From positions 23,166 to 87,165 of the forward strand of contig JAEESS010000004.1 of assembly GCA_016286445.1 (NCBI GenBank): a stretch of 64,000 bases of DNA, given 5' to 3'. The DNA is from Bacillota bacterium. Its GTDB lineage: Bacteria > Bacillota > Clostridia > Christensenellales > CAG-138. Of this stretch, positions 1 through 8,369 are shown piece after piece. The notes under the pieces were generated by a model. It was not told the DNA's origin. It made no database searches and saw nothing but the letters and a program-made list of their open reading frames with translations. Every line of letters starts with the position of its first letter. Position 1 is the stretch's first letter. Made by a program: the position numbers and the translations under genes.

Positions 1-1059
1 CCCGGTCCGTCCGCTGTACACCATCGTTTCATAGACACACTGCACGAACGTGCCCGCCGCTTCGTCATCGTTATAGAAATACGCGTAATAGTCGCAGGCG
101 TCGCTGTACAGCGCCGTCGGCACGATCAGATACGCTTCCGCGCCTGCCGCCGTCGCTTCGGCATTCGCGTGGGAAGCGGTGTAGATATTGACAACGCACG
201 TTTCCTCTTCGGAAATTTCAACGTTGTACGCCGCGGAAATGCCGTCGCAGGCAGCGTAGATATCGACCTGTCCGCCCGTGATCGACACGGTGCCGCGCTG
301 CTTTCCTTTCGATGAGACATCCGTGTTTTCGGTCTTAACGCCGTCGCTCGCGGTGGAGATCAGAATAAGACTGCCGGATTTGATCGAAACCGAATCGTTG
401 CCCTTCAGCGCGTTGCCCGCTGCGGTCACCTTGAGCGTCATGTTCTTGACAGAAAGATCGTCCTTCGATTTCACGCCGTTATCAAACGACGTTTCAACGA
501 TCAGCGTTCCGCTGCCGGTAAGTTTAAGATCGCAGGTCGTGTAGATCGCGGCGTCCTCCTCAATACCGTCCACGCTGCCGGTGCGGAGATCGGCAACGGT
601 ATTGTACGTATTCTTTTCTGCTTTCACCGTCGCTTCTGCAGCGTTCTTTACAAGGATCGGCGCGCCGAAATCGCAGGAGATCGAAGCGTTATTGAGGATC
701 AGCTTCACTTCATCTTCGTCGCCCGCGTCCACCACGATCTGCCCATTTCCGAGCGCGCCGGAAAGCGTATACTCCCCCGCCGCCGTGATCATATAGACCG
801 AGCCGTTCTGTGAGACCGCGCCGGTATCGGATGTGATCGTGAAATCGTCCGTCGTTGTCTTCGCATCATCGGTCGGATCTGTCAGCGTTTCACTGCCGAC
901 CGGCGCGGCGGTCTCCTGTGCCGCCATCGGAGCAGCCGTGCTGTTCACCGGAGTGATCTCCGTCGCTTCCGACGACGCGACAGCATTGGTCTGCGCCGTT
1001 CCTCCGCATGCGATGCATAGAAGCGCAAAAAGTATGATACATGCAAATAAGCGTTTCAT
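1..1059 (-). CDS. Cthe_2159-type carbohydrate-binding lipoprotein (partial)
   Basis: The 3' part lies outside the window; 353 codons are visible from the ATG at 1059, which follows an AAAGGAAA ribosome site. The N-terminus is a lipoprotein signal: MKRLF, a hydrophobic run, then a lipobox-like L-C-I-A-C. A Thr/Ala/Ser-rich linker follows, then strand repeats with Asp/Asn-rich turns (D-A-G-D-E-D-E-V-K-L-I-L-N-N) resembling the pectin/cellulose-binding Cthe_2159 family (DUF4353). It ends the DUF4956-VTC gene group, a pairing common in Firmicutes. Surface location and glycan binding are inferred from the family. Confidence 0.75.
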   Translation of the reverse strand, partial: MKRLFACIILFALLCIACGGTAQTNAVASSEATEITPVNSTAAPMAAQETAAPVGSETLTDPTDDAKTTTDDFTITSDTGAVSQNGSVYMITAAGEYTLSGALGNGQIVVDAGDEDEVKLILNNASISCDFGAPILVKNAAEATVKAEKNTYNTVADLRTGSVDGIEEDAAIYTTCDLKLTGSGTLIVETSFDNGVKSKDDLSVKNMTLKVTAAGNALKGNDSVSIKSGSLILISTASDGVKTENTDVSSKGKQRGTVSITGGQVDIYAACDGISAAYNVEISEEETCVVNIYTASHANAEATAAGAEAYLIVPTALYSDACDYYAYFYNDDEAAGTFVQCVYETMVYSGRTG

Positions 1060-1117
1060 TTCTCTTGTTTCCTTTCTGTTGACAGTGTACAGGTTGTGAT
1101 TCCGTTTGACAACCGTT

Positions 1118-1789
1118 TTATAACTGCGCCTGCTGCTCGCTGTACGGCAGCAGCGCGATTTCCAGATTCCCGTTCCTTGTGCGCAGCTCGTCGATAAACG
1201 CCTTCTCCTCCTTCGGGTCCCTCATGCGGATGAGGAACGAGAGCCGGAACATGGAGCCCATGCCGGTCGTTTTGACGCCGAGACGCTCAACGCTCTTCAG
1301 ATACTGCTTGAAAGGCTCGTCGAACAGTTCGGTATATTCCAGCGATTCCGGCACGGTCACCTTCAAAAGCCGCTCCTCCTGCATCGGCTTGCTGTCAAAG
1401 AGGTGCAACGACGCAAAGAGGAAGTACAAAAGCGCAAGCGTCAAAAGGATGATGACGCCGTACGCAAGATAGCCCATGCCGAACGCGATGCCCGCGCCCA
1501 TGGCGATCAGGATCGCGGCGATCTCGTCCGCAGTGCCCTGCGCCGAGCGGAAGCGGATCAAGCTGAACGCGCCGCCGATCGCAACGCCCGCGCCGATGTT
1601 GCCGTTCACGAAGGTGATGACCGCGCCGACGACAAACGGGATCAGCGCCGTGACGATGAAAAAGCGCTTCGTGGCGCGTACCCGCCGCGACATGCCCCAT
1701 GCAAACAACAATCCGGAGAGGATCGCAACGCCCGCCATCAGAAAAAACTCCGATGCGGTGACTGAGGAAGAATAAATCGAATCAAACAT
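1118..1789 (-). CDS. DUF4956 membrane protein
   Basis: A 223-residue protein with four hydrophobic segments in the first 130 residues, including the family-typical stretch G-A-V-I-T-F-V-N-G-N-I-G-A-G-V-A-I-G-G-A-F followed by S-L-I-R-F-R-S. A soluble C-terminal domain of about 90 residues follows. It sits 13 bases after the VTC gene and before the carbohydrate-binding lipoprotein, the usual order of this cluster. The biochemical role is unknown. A membrane partner for the VTC enzyme is a reasonable inference from constant gene neighbourhood, not something visible in the sequence. Confidence 0.85.
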   Translation of the reverse strand: MFDSIYSSSVTASEFFLMAGVAILSGLLFAWGMSRRVRATKRFFIVTALIPFVVGAVITFVNGNIGAGVAIGGAFSLIRFRSAQGTADEIAAILIAMGAGIAFGMGYLAYGVIILLTLALLYFLFASLHLFDSKPMQEERLLKVTVPESLEYTELFDEPFKQYLKSVERLGVKTTGMGSMFRLSFLIRMRDPKEEKAFIDELRTRNGNLEIALLPYSEQQAQL

Positions 1790-1802
1790 TTGAAAATTCC
1801 TT

Positions 1803-2510
1803 TCATCTGCGGACCGGCATTGAGCGCCGATACGCTTCGCCGTATTTGCTGATGCTGCCGCGCTTGATCTGCCCTTCGGACAGAATGCGGACGAGCCACA
1901 GCGGGATCGTGTCCTGCACCTTGATTTCGAGAATCGTATCGCCGGGGTTTATAAGCGGGATCCCGACCGGCGCGTGATCGAAGGACAGCGCATCGATGCG
2001 GTAACGCGGGTTGCGGTCGATCGTAAGCCGCAGATCGCCGTCCGGCTCATAATACGCGGTTCGGTCGTAGAGGATCATGCACGCAGGCTCGAGCTTTTGG
2101 TAGAAATCGCGGAAATAGGTGATCTCGCGGTCGATCTGCCCCGTTTCGTCGAGGTTCAGTTCTCCGGCGAAGAACCGCTCCGCCTCCGGGACCGTCGTCT
2201 GCACACGGCGCTTGTAAACGATCCCGAACGCCTTGCGCTTGAGCTCCAAAAAGACCGGCGATTCGTTCGTCACGCGACCGTATGCGCGGAGCCGGATCTT
2301 TTCCTTGAACGCCGGCTTTTCGATCGAGGTCCGGACAAGCCGTTTGTCCGGCGTATCGTAATAGAGCGATTGGATCGTGGTCAGCCCGTACGCGTCCGGC
2401 TCCATGTGTCCCTTTAACCGTTCGCAGAAAAAGTCCGTCTGTTCTGCATTTAGGATGTATTTCCATTCGACCCGCTGCATCACGGTGATCGGCGCCTGTA
2501 CGCTTTCCAT
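1803..2510 (-). CDS. VTC-domain protein, polyphosphate polymerase-like
   Basis: A 235-residue protein matching the VTC fold (CYTH-like triphosphate tunnel). Alternating charged residues line the strands: V-E-W-K-Y-I-L near the N-terminus, I-R-L-R-A-Y-G, F-L-E-L-K-R-K, and L-E-I-K-V near the C-terminus. In eukaryotes the VTC domain makes polyphosphate from nucleoside triphosphate. Bacterial copies beside DUF4956 have no settled function. First gene of the operon; the start at 2510 follows a GAGGA site. There is no transmembrane segment, so membrane attachment would come through DUF4956. Confidence 0.8.
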   Translation of the reverse strand: MESVQAPITVMQRVEWKYILNAEQTDFFCERLKGHMEPDAYGLTTIQSLYYDTPDKRLVRTSIEKPAFKEKIRLRAYGRVTNESPVFLELKRKAFGIVYKRRVQTTVPEAERFFAGELNLDETGQIDREITYFRDFYQKLEPACMILYDRTAYYEPDGDLRLTIDRNPRYRIDALSFDHAPVGIPLINPGDTILEIKVQDTIPLWLVRILSEGQIKRGSISKYGEAYRRSMPVRR

Positions 2511-2530
2511 ATGCGTGTCCTCGCTTTCTT

Positions 2531-2544
2531 TGATGGTACCATCA
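2531..2544. promoter_or_regulatory. 14-bp perfect palindrome upstream of the VTC operon
   Basis: TGATGGTACCATCA lies about 20 bases upstream of the VTC start and overlaps a possible minus-strand -10 (TATGAT). It looks like an operator for a dimeric repressor. No regulator is encoded next to it. Confidence 0.4.
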
Positions 2545-2594
2545 TACAGGCGTTTCCTAAAATGAAATTAAAACCCGAAAAACTTTTTGCAATA

Positions 2595-2622
2595 TAAAAG
2601 TGCGCATTGAAACATGCACACT
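2595..2622 (-). terminator. Terminator after the hydrolase gene
   Basis: On the minus strand a 9-bp stem (one G-U pair) with a 6-base loop is followed by TTTT. It ends the EFR1-hydrolase pair. The rest of the 2545-2708 gap shows no gene. Confidence 0.6.
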
Positions 2623-2708
2623 GACTTATCTGCGGATCGGGATCACATTCCTTTCCGCCGAACGAACCGCGTGATACGCGATGCCTCTGCGCGCGGGATC
2701 TGTCGGGT

Positions 2709-3455
2709 TCAGGAGCCTTTCAGGATCCTTTTGATCGTCCGCACATAGTCTTCCGGATGATTGATCGAAAACTCGCCGTGATACAGGTTGGGGATCACGG
2801 TCTTTTTGCTTCCCGGAACGGCGTTGTTTATCGTGTCCAGAGAGCGCAGGATCCGGCGATTTTCCTTCGCCCCCGCAAAGAGATGCAGCTGCGCCGTCGT
2901 CTCCGAGATCGCAGGCTTTAAGGAATACGCCGTGTTTGCTTTTAAGAAGGCGATCATATCGGACTTTTCGATCGCGCAGGTATCGCAGTAATAGTCCTCA
3001 AACAGCGACGGCTTCAGATGCAGCGAACGGAACTGCAGCTTTGCAAAGGATCTCCTGCGAATCAGTCCGTAACTCGATCCGAACGTCGGATCGATCAGCG
3101 CGTTGATGATCCCGGACGGGATGACCGCGGCGCTTTCCGCGATCGCGTACCTGCAAATGTCCCTGCGTTGGGAAAGCATTTCCAAAAGCACCTGCCCGCC
3201 GAGGGAAAGCCCTCCGATCAGCAGAACGCTGCCTCCTGAATGCGCATCGATAAAAGTGATGATCTCTGCGGCATTGTCCTCGATGGAGGTAAACTGCCGG
3301 TCGCTCCCCGCGTGTCCGTCCAGGATCGGCAGGACGATATGGTATTTGGATTGAAGAAGCTCGGCTTCCTCCCGGTAATTCCACACGGAAAGTCCCCCGC
3401 CGTGCAGCAGAAGGATCGTTTCCGGATTCTCCGCTCCATACTCCCGATAATGCAT
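2709..3455 (-). CDS. Alpha/beta hydrolase
   Basis: A 248-residue single-domain alpha/beta hydrolase. The oxyanion-side motif L-L-H-G-G-G-L lies near residue 18, the nucleophile elbow G-G-L-S-L-G-G near residue 85, and a C-terminal histidine in N-L-Y-H-G-E-F. No signal peptide is seen. It begins 9 bases after the EFR1 ferredoxin gene, so the two are co-transcribed. The substrate cannot be told; the fold and catalytic triad are clear. Confidence 0.8.
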   Translation of the reverse strand: MHYREYGAENPETILLLHGGGLSVWNYREEAELLQSKYHIVLPILDGHAGSDRQFTSIEDNAAEIITFIDAHSGGSVLLIGGLSLGGQVLLEMLSQRRDICRYAIAESAAVIPSGIINALIDPTFGSSYGLIRRRSFAKLQFRSLHLKPSLFEDYYCDTCAIEKSDMIAFLKANTAYSLKPAISETTAQLHLFAGAKENRRILRSLDTINNAVPGSKKTVIPNLYHGEFSINHPEDYVRTIKRILKGS

Positions 3456-3464
3456 AGGACCTCC

Positions 3465-4304
3465 TCAATCCCGCTTGTCCGCAAAATATCGCTCGTAGGA
3501 TTTTTTGCAGTAGCGTCCGAGCCTTGCGGATCCCGGATCGCGGGTAAAATCATAGGGACCGTTGACGCGCATGAAGTCGATCATCCCGATCTTTATCGCG
3601 TCAGTCTGGCAGTTGAACGAGCAGCGCACGCAGCCGATGCAGTTTTTGCCGAAGCGGAATCTGCCGTCCTCAAACGTGATGTTCTTTGTCGGGCAGTTTT
3701 TCACGCATTTCAGACAGCGGACGCACTTTTTCGGATCGACGCGGAACAGTCTGCCGTTTCTCGGATAGAACCAATGCTCGACGCGGCAGAGCGCGGAAAC
3801 GAGTTTTGCGGAAAGCGGCGCGGCAATCGACGTTTCCTCCCCGTCTGCGATCCTTTTTGCGGCGTCGGAGATCCGTTTCTCCGCCGTCTCAAGCATCAAC
3901 GACGCCAGCGCGTCCGTGTGCCGGAAGACTATGTTGTAGGGCATGATATAGTGAAACTCGCCCTTGATCGCATAGCCTTTCTTTTGCAGAATGCGGATCA
4001 TCTCCGCGGAGGAATTGTCGTTTAAGCGCAGCGGCTCGCCGGAGGTTTTCAAAAACCATACGTTCCCGCCGCCCGTAAGATTGCGGCAGAAGGGTTTCAT
4101 CACGCGCGGCATATTGAAGCCGTAGATCGGATAGCAGATCACAAGATCGCGCTCCGACGCCGTCTCCGTCCCGTCCGCAATCTCATGAAGTTTGACCGAA
4201 ATGCCCCGTTCCGTCAGCGCCGCTTCCAATGCCTTCGCGCATTTTAAAGTGTTTCCCGTGCCGGAAAACACACAGATCCCGATCCGCTTTGCCGTTTGCG
4301 CCAT
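3465..4304 (-). CDS. EFR1-family ferredoxin (flavodoxin + 2x[4Fe-4S])
   Basis: The N-terminal half is flavodoxin-like, with the FMN phosphate loop F-S-G-T-G-N-T near residue 12. The C-terminal half carries two 4Fe-4S motifs, C-V-R-C-L-K-C-V-K-N-C-P and C-I-G-C-V-R-C-S-F-N-C. I chose the ATG at 4304, which begins right before the conserved flavodoxin strand and follows purine-rich AAGGAC/GGGG sites; the frame stays open to 4367. It is a cytosolic low-potential electron carrier of unknown partner, possibly acting with the downstream hydrolase. Confidence 0.85.
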   Translation of the reverse strand: MAQTAKRIGICVFSGTGNTLKCAKALEAALTERGISVKLHEIADGTETASERDLVICYPIYGFNMPRVMKPFCRNLTGGGNVWFLKTSGEPLRLNDNSSAEMIRILQKKGYAIKGEFHYIMPYNIVFRHTDALASLMLETAEKRISDAAKRIADGEETSIAAPLSAKLVSALCRVEHWFYPRNGRLFRVDPKKCVRCLKCVKNCPTKNITFEDGRFRFGKNCIGCVRCSFNCQTDAIKIGMIDFMRVNGPYDFTRDPGSARLGRYCKKSYERYFADKRD

Positions 4305-4365
4305 TGCCCCGCTGTCCTTCTGTCCCCTTGATGCCATCAGTTTACCACATCCCGCCCGCCGATGC

Positions 4366-4396
4366 AAGAAAAGAGCCGAAGCGCGCTGCTTCGGCT
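4366..4396 (-). terminator. Terminator after the AI-2E permease gene
   Basis: A 9-bp perfect stem AGCCGAAGC/GCTTCGGCT with a 5-base loop, followed on the minus strand by CTTTTCTT. It separates the permease gene from the EFR1 operon. Confidence 0.75.
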
Positions 4397-4427
4397 TTCA
4401 GGATCATGATCGTTTATTCTGCACGGA

Positions 4428-5573
4428 TTACTCCTGCTTGTGTTCTGCCGGCGGTTGGCTTTCCGGCTTGCGTCTTGCCTCCAGCCAGGGCATGAAATAC
4501 TCCTGATACAGCATGTCCAGGATCGCGACGCCCGGGATCGCAAGGAGGATGCCGACGATCCCGAACATCCTGCCGCCGATCACGATGCCGACCAGTATCC
4601 ACAGACCCGGAACGCCGAGGGAGTCCCCGAACAGCTTGGGCTTGATGAGATAGGCGTCGATGCACTGCAGAACGACCGTGAAGATCAGAAACGCAATCGC
4701 GTACCACGGCTTGACCAGAACAAGCACAAATCCGCCGATGCCGGCGCCGATGACCGGTCCGAAGGTCGGGATCAGATTGGTAACCGCGACCACGAAGGAC
4801 ACGAGCCCGACGTACGGCATGCCGAGGACCGTCATAAAGAGCGCGTTCACGCAGCCGATGATCAGACTGTCCAGCAGATTGAACGCGATATAACGGTTGA
4901 AGATCTTGTGGCTCTTTGCGAAGAAATCCTTGATCTTCTCATATCTGCTTTCGCTGACGGACGCTCTGAGCAGCCGCTTTCCGCCGTCCTTCAGGCGGCG
5001 CTTTGAACTGAGCAGATAGATCGACAGCAGAAACGCGATCACAAACAGCAGCACTTCCTTTCCGGCGCTGACCGACATGCTGAGGATCGTGTTGAGATTG
5101 TTTTTGATGTAATCCGTTACCGTCTCAAGAATCGCTTCGGAGGAGCTGATCACATGGTCCAGATTCAATGTCGAAGCGGAAACGCCGATCCGGTTGAGCA
5201 CGTCGTTGACCGTCTCCGCGTAGGTATCCAGATTTGCAACGAACATGCTGATGCTTTCGATCAGCTGCGGGATCAGGATCAGCATCAGAAGCGCAAGGAA
5301 CAGGACCACCGTAATAAACGCAAGCACCGTGGACAGGGCTTCCCTGGTTTTTTCCTTTTTGATGCGGCGAAATACGCTGCGCTCGTACAGCTTTGACAGC
5401 GGATTGATGAGATACGCGATCACACAGCCGAGGATCACCGGTCTGAAATAGCCGAGGAACGTCCTGATCCCCTCCCGGAAGCCCGGAAGATGCGTCAATA
5501 CGACATACAGAATGACGGCGATGCATGCGGCGACCGCGTAATTGAACCATGGTTTTTCCTTCAAGCGTTTCAT
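4428..5573 (-). CDS. AI-2E family transporter
   Basis: A 381-residue polytopic membrane protein with about seven to eight hydrophobic segments and the family's soluble insertion after the second membrane pair. Typical stretches are G-C-V-I-A-Y-L-I-N-P-L near residue 48 and, near the end, P-T-F-G-P-V-I-G-A followed later by G-I-L-L-A-I-P. The ATG at 5573 has a GGAGG site seven bases upstream and matches the usual N-terminus, so the longer frame from 5615 is not used. Family members export AI-2 or act as Na+/H+ antiporters; the substrate here is unknown. Single-gene unit with its own promoter and terminator. Confidence 0.88.
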   Translation of the reverse strand: MKRLKEKPWFNYAVAACIAVILYVVLTHLPGFREGIRTFLGYFRPVILGCVIAYLINPLSKLYERSVFRRIKKEKTREALSTVLAFITVVLFLALLMLILIPQLIESISMFVANLDTYAETVNDVLNRIGVSASTLNLDHVISSSEAILETVTDYIKNNLNTILSMSVSAGKEVLLFVIAFLLSIYLLSSKRRLKDGGKRLLRASVSESRYEKIKDFFAKSHKIFNRYIAFNLLDSLIIGCVNALFMTVLGMPYVGLVSFVVAVTNLIPTFGPVIGAGIGGFVLVLVKPWYAIAFLIFTVVLQCIDAYLIKPKLFGDSLGVPGLWILVGIVIGGRMFGIVGILLAIPGVAILDMLYQEYFMPWLEARRKPESQPPAEHKQE

Positions 5574-5598
5574 CTGACCGCCTCCCCGACGTTGTTCC

Positions 5599-5635
5599 GT
5601 ATAATGATTATACACCCGCTGCGTCCGCGCATCAA
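5599..5635 (-). promoter_or_regulatory. Promoter of the AI-2E permease with palindromic -10
   Basis: TTGATG (5630-5635), 17-base spacer, TATAAT (5607-5612) on the minus strand. The -10 sits inside a 15-base palindrome, GTATAATGATTATAC (5599-5613), which may simply give a two-way -10 or may be an operator. Confidence 0.75.
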
Positions 5636-5668
5636 GAAGAAATCTTGTATCATGCGCATACAGTGCGA

Positions 5669-7186
5669 TTATACATCCAGTTCCGTGACTTCCTTCGGGT
5701 ACTCGCGCAGCTCGTCCGGCTCATGCAGCGGGTCCCAGACCTGCGCAAAGAACGGATCGACCTTGGCGCGCGCGCCGTAGTTCCAGCTCTTGCGCTCGCA
5801 TTCCGGGCACCAGTGACCGCCCTCCAGCACGAGCCGCGGGCTTGCTTCAAATTCATGACCGAACGCGCAGCAAAAACGCAGCTTGGTTTTCCAATCGCCC
5901 TTTTGCATCGATTCGGAAAGCAGCTTGCCGCCGCGGAAGGTCGCCGCGCCCTGCATATCCTCAAAGGACAGCTCGCTTTCCGGCTTTGATTCGTCGTAGC
6001 CGTGGTCGATATGCACGACCGTGTCCCAATCGGTGAAATGCTGCATTTCGGAGGTCTTCTCCGGAAGCGCTTCCCATGCCTTGCGGCTGCCCCAGTACGC
6101 CTCGATATGATCCTCCATGTTCGTGTCGAGCCAATGCTTTGTGCCGTGCTCGCCGTTCAAAAGCTTTTTGAACGTGCCCTTGATGATGGAGCCCATCAAG
6201 CGCTGCCCGCCGGGGAGCTTGCAGATGATCCTGCCGAACGGCTTTGCCGTGCCGAGTTCTTTGAGGTACGCGTCGTAGAAATACTGCATGCTGTCGGAGC
6301 GGAAGTGCAGATAGTTCTCGAGCTTGTCCGAATCGAGATAGTACTGCCCGTGGAAGTTGCGCGTGGCGTTGACCTTCGGGTCGATGACGTAATCGATGTT
6401 CTTGATGCCGATCTCGCCGTACATGAGCTTGTACATCGTCAGCGTATCGACACGGCAGGTTTCTCCGCCGCCGATGTTGTAGATGTGCCCCCAGAACGCG
6501 CCGTCGAGCGTGCCGTCCGCTTCAAACGCGCAGAGGTTTCGCATCAGTCTGCCGCTGTCGCGATCGGAGGCGTATTCCAGCACGTTGTCGAGGCAGTTGT
6601 GGAACTGGATCGCGTCGCGGATCTTCGCCATCGCGGGACCGATGATACCGGTCTGACGGAGGCTCACCCAATATTTGAGTCCGCTTTCGATCACATACCG
6701 CTCCGCGGCGACCTTGGACACGGCATAATAGTCGAACATGCTCGGCTTGATCGGATCGCCGACCCTGCCCCAGTGGATCGGAGGCATGCGGTCGCCGGTC
6801 TCCGCGACGGTGCCGATGTAGACAAACTTACAGGTGTTCGCTTTGCCCGTTTCATAAATCGCTTCGATAAGGTTCCGCGTCGAGCCGTAGTTGTTCTGCA
6901 TCGCCTTCTTCGGGAAATAGTCCGCCTGCGGGGACACGAACGCAGCGATGTGCAGCACAATATCCGATTGCTCAATGCACTTGCGCACATCGTCCTTGTT
7001 CAGAAGATCGCCCCAGACGATAGTCAAGCCCTTCTGCTCCGCATACGGCATGAACAGATTCCGGTTCTTTTCGCTGTCGCGCACGAGAACCACAAGGTTA
7101 TAAAGTGTATCGAGATCGGAAAGCATCGCCTTGAAGCTCTCAAAGCCCATGCCGCCGCCCGCGCCGGTCATAAATACGGTCTGCAT
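5669..7186 (-). CDS. NAD-dependent epimerase/3beta-HSD-like SDR with zinc-ribbon-like tail
   Basis: A 505-residue extended SDR. The NAD-binding G-A-G-G-G-M-G-F begins near residue 8, and the active-site Y-A-V-S-K lies near residue 165 with an upstream Ser/Thr region (Y-I-G-T-V-A). Extended SDRs usually have 310-370 residues. This one adds about 150, including a Cys/His cluster near 440-470 (C-C-A-F-G-H, then W-C-P-E-C) that resembles a treble-clef or zinc-ribbon knuckle. The start at 7186 is one base after the upstream SDR's stop, with GGGAGAA as ribosome site. Substrate unknown; the fold is near 3beta-hydroxysteroid dehydrogenase and sugar epimerases. Confidence 0.8.
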   Translation of the reverse strand: MQTVFMTGAGGGMGFESFKAMLSDLDTLYNLVVLVRDSEKNRNLFMPYAEQKGLTIVWGDLLNKDDVRKCIEQSDIVLHIAAFVSPQADYFPKKAMQNNYGSTRNLIEAIYETGKANTCKFVYIGTVAETGDRMPPIHWGRVGDPIKPSMFDYYAVSKVAAERYVIESGLKYWVSLRQTGIIGPAMAKIRDAIQFHNCLDNVLEYASDRDSGRLMRNLCAFEADGTLDGAFWGHIYNIGGGETCRVDTLTMYKLMYGEIGIKNIDYVIDPKVNATRNFHGQYYLDSDKLENYLHFRSDSMQYFYDAYLKELGTAKPFGRIICKLPGGQRLMGSIIKGTFKKLLNGEHGTKHWLDTNMEDHIEAYWGSRKAWEALPEKTSEMQHFTDWDTVVHIDHGYDESKPESELSFEDMQGAATFRGGKLLSESMQKGDWKTKLRFCCAFGHEFEASPRLVLEGGHWCPECERKSWNYGARAKVDPFFAQVWDPLHEPDELREYPKEVTELDV

Positions 7187-7187
7187 C

Positions 7188-8198
7188 TTATTCTCCCTTC
7201 ATGCCGAGCACAGCGGTTTTCTTTTCGATGACGTCCTTGCAGAGCAGGATCGAATCGCCGATCGCCGCGTCGATGTCGTCGTCGGTCACGCCGAGCGCGT
7301 CACAGCCCTCGGACTTATCGATAAACAGGTTCGAGCACATGATGTCGGTGAACTTCACCATATGAAGACCGCCCTGAACGTTGTGCTTTTTCTGCTCCTT
7401 CATGATCTTTCTGCCGCCGATCGCATACATCCAGTTCGGGATCGTGACGATCTTCTTGTCCGGGCAGCCGAGGTACTTGTGGACGATTTTCAATAGCTCC
7501 ACCCACGTCAGGTTATAGTAGCCGATCGGGTAGCAATTGCCGCCGCGGTTCCGCTCGATCGCGCCTGCGATCGCCTGTCCGACCTGATGCACGGTCACCA
7601 TCGTCGAGCCGCCCTTCGGATACATCGTGACCTTCTTCATGCTCATGACGTTTTCGACGAGGAACACCCACACCGGCTTTCTGCCCGGCTGCGTGCCGAA
7701 GATGTACGGAAGCTCCAGCACCGCAACGTCCATATCGGCGGCAAACGCCATTGCCGCTTCCTCCTGGTCGATGCGGCTTTTGATATACGGATGCCACTTC
7801 GTCAATTCCTTCTCGGGCCATTTCTTGGCGGCATAGGAGAAATACGAACCGCAGATCGCGACGTGCTTCACGCCGCACTCCCGGCAGAGCGATAAAAGCC
7901 GCTTCACGGGATCGATGTTGTATTTCTTATAAAGATCATAAATCGGCGCGGGACCTTCCACGCGCTCGTCCACGCCCGCCGCAAATACAAAGCCCTCGCA
8001 GCCCATAAGATGCTTTTTGAGCTCTTCGTCGCTCATCTCCAGATAATTGCCGAACTCCAGCTTCATTTCGGGCGGAAGCACCGCGCCCCGGGGCAGCGGC
8101 GGCAGCGCCAGAGACGATACCTCGTGCCCTCTTCGGATCAGTTCCTTTGCCGCTTCCGAGCCCAAAAGCCCCGTTCCGCCGATCATAAATACCTTCAT
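7188..8198 (-). CDS. Atypical NAD-dependent epimerase/dehydratase-like SDR
   Basis: A 336-residue Rossmann protein beginning MKVFMIGGTGLLGSEAA, the classic G-x-x-G-x-x-G dinucleotide site. I start it at 8198, where GGAGG precedes the ATG; upstream codons to 8276 run through the promoter. Where extended SDRs have Y-x-x-x-K, this protein shows Y-I-K-S-R in H-P-Y-I-K-S-R, so the catalytic Lys may be replaced by Arg. First gene of a two-gene operon with the 505-residue SDR, divergent from TetR. Substrate unknown. Confidence 0.78.
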   Translation of the reverse strand: MKVFMIGGTGLLGSEAAKELIRRGHEVSSLALPPLPRGAVLPPEMKLEFGNYLEMSDEELKKHLMGCEGFVFAAGVDERVEGPAPIYDLYKKYNIDPVKRLLSLCRECGVKHVAICGSYFSYAAKKWPEKELTKWHPYIKSRIDQEEAAMAFAADMDVAVLELPYIFGTQPGRKPVWVFLVENVMSMKKVTMYPKGGSTMVTVHQVGQAIAGAIERNRGGNCYPIGYYNLTWVELLKIVHKYLGCPDKKIVTIPNWMYAIGGRKIMKEQKKHNVQGGLHMVKFTDIMCSNLFIDKSEGCDALGVTDDDIDAAIGDSILLCKDVIEKKTAVLGMKGE

Positions 8199-8220
8199 GC
8201 TGCGTACCTCCTGTATGGTA

Positions 8221-8249
8221 TTGACATTTTGTCCTGTTTCGCCTATTAT
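8221..8249 (+). promoter_or_regulatory. tetR promoter
   Basis: TTGACA (8221-8226), 17-base spacer, TATTAT (8244-8249). Near-consensus sigma-A promoter, about 115 bases before the regulator start. Confidence 0.8.
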
Positions 8250-8276
8250 TATATCGACACCGTGTTGAAATAACAA
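8248..8276 (-). promoter_or_regulatory. SDR operon promoter, overlapping the tetR promoter
   Basis: On the minus strand TTGTTA (8271-8276), 17-base spacer, perfect TATAAT (8248-8253). It overlaps the opposite -10, so one bound repressor could shut both directions. Confidence 0.75.
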
Positions 8277-8313
8277 TCAGCAGATGTTTTTAGGGATGTC
8301 GCAACATCGACAT
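8255..8313. promoter_or_regulatory. Two candidate TetR operators
   Basis: CGACACCGTGTTG (8255-8267) is a near-perfect dyad inside the SDR promoter spacer. ATGTCG-CAACAT-CGACAT (8296-8313) is a perfect 6-bp inverted repeat. Both hold CGACA/TGTCG half-site elements. Binding by the adjacent TetR protein is inferred from position. Confidence 0.5.
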
Positions 8314-8369
8314 TCGGATCGGATTTGTTGAAATCCAGACGATTATGCAAAAATTGACGGGAGGATCAT

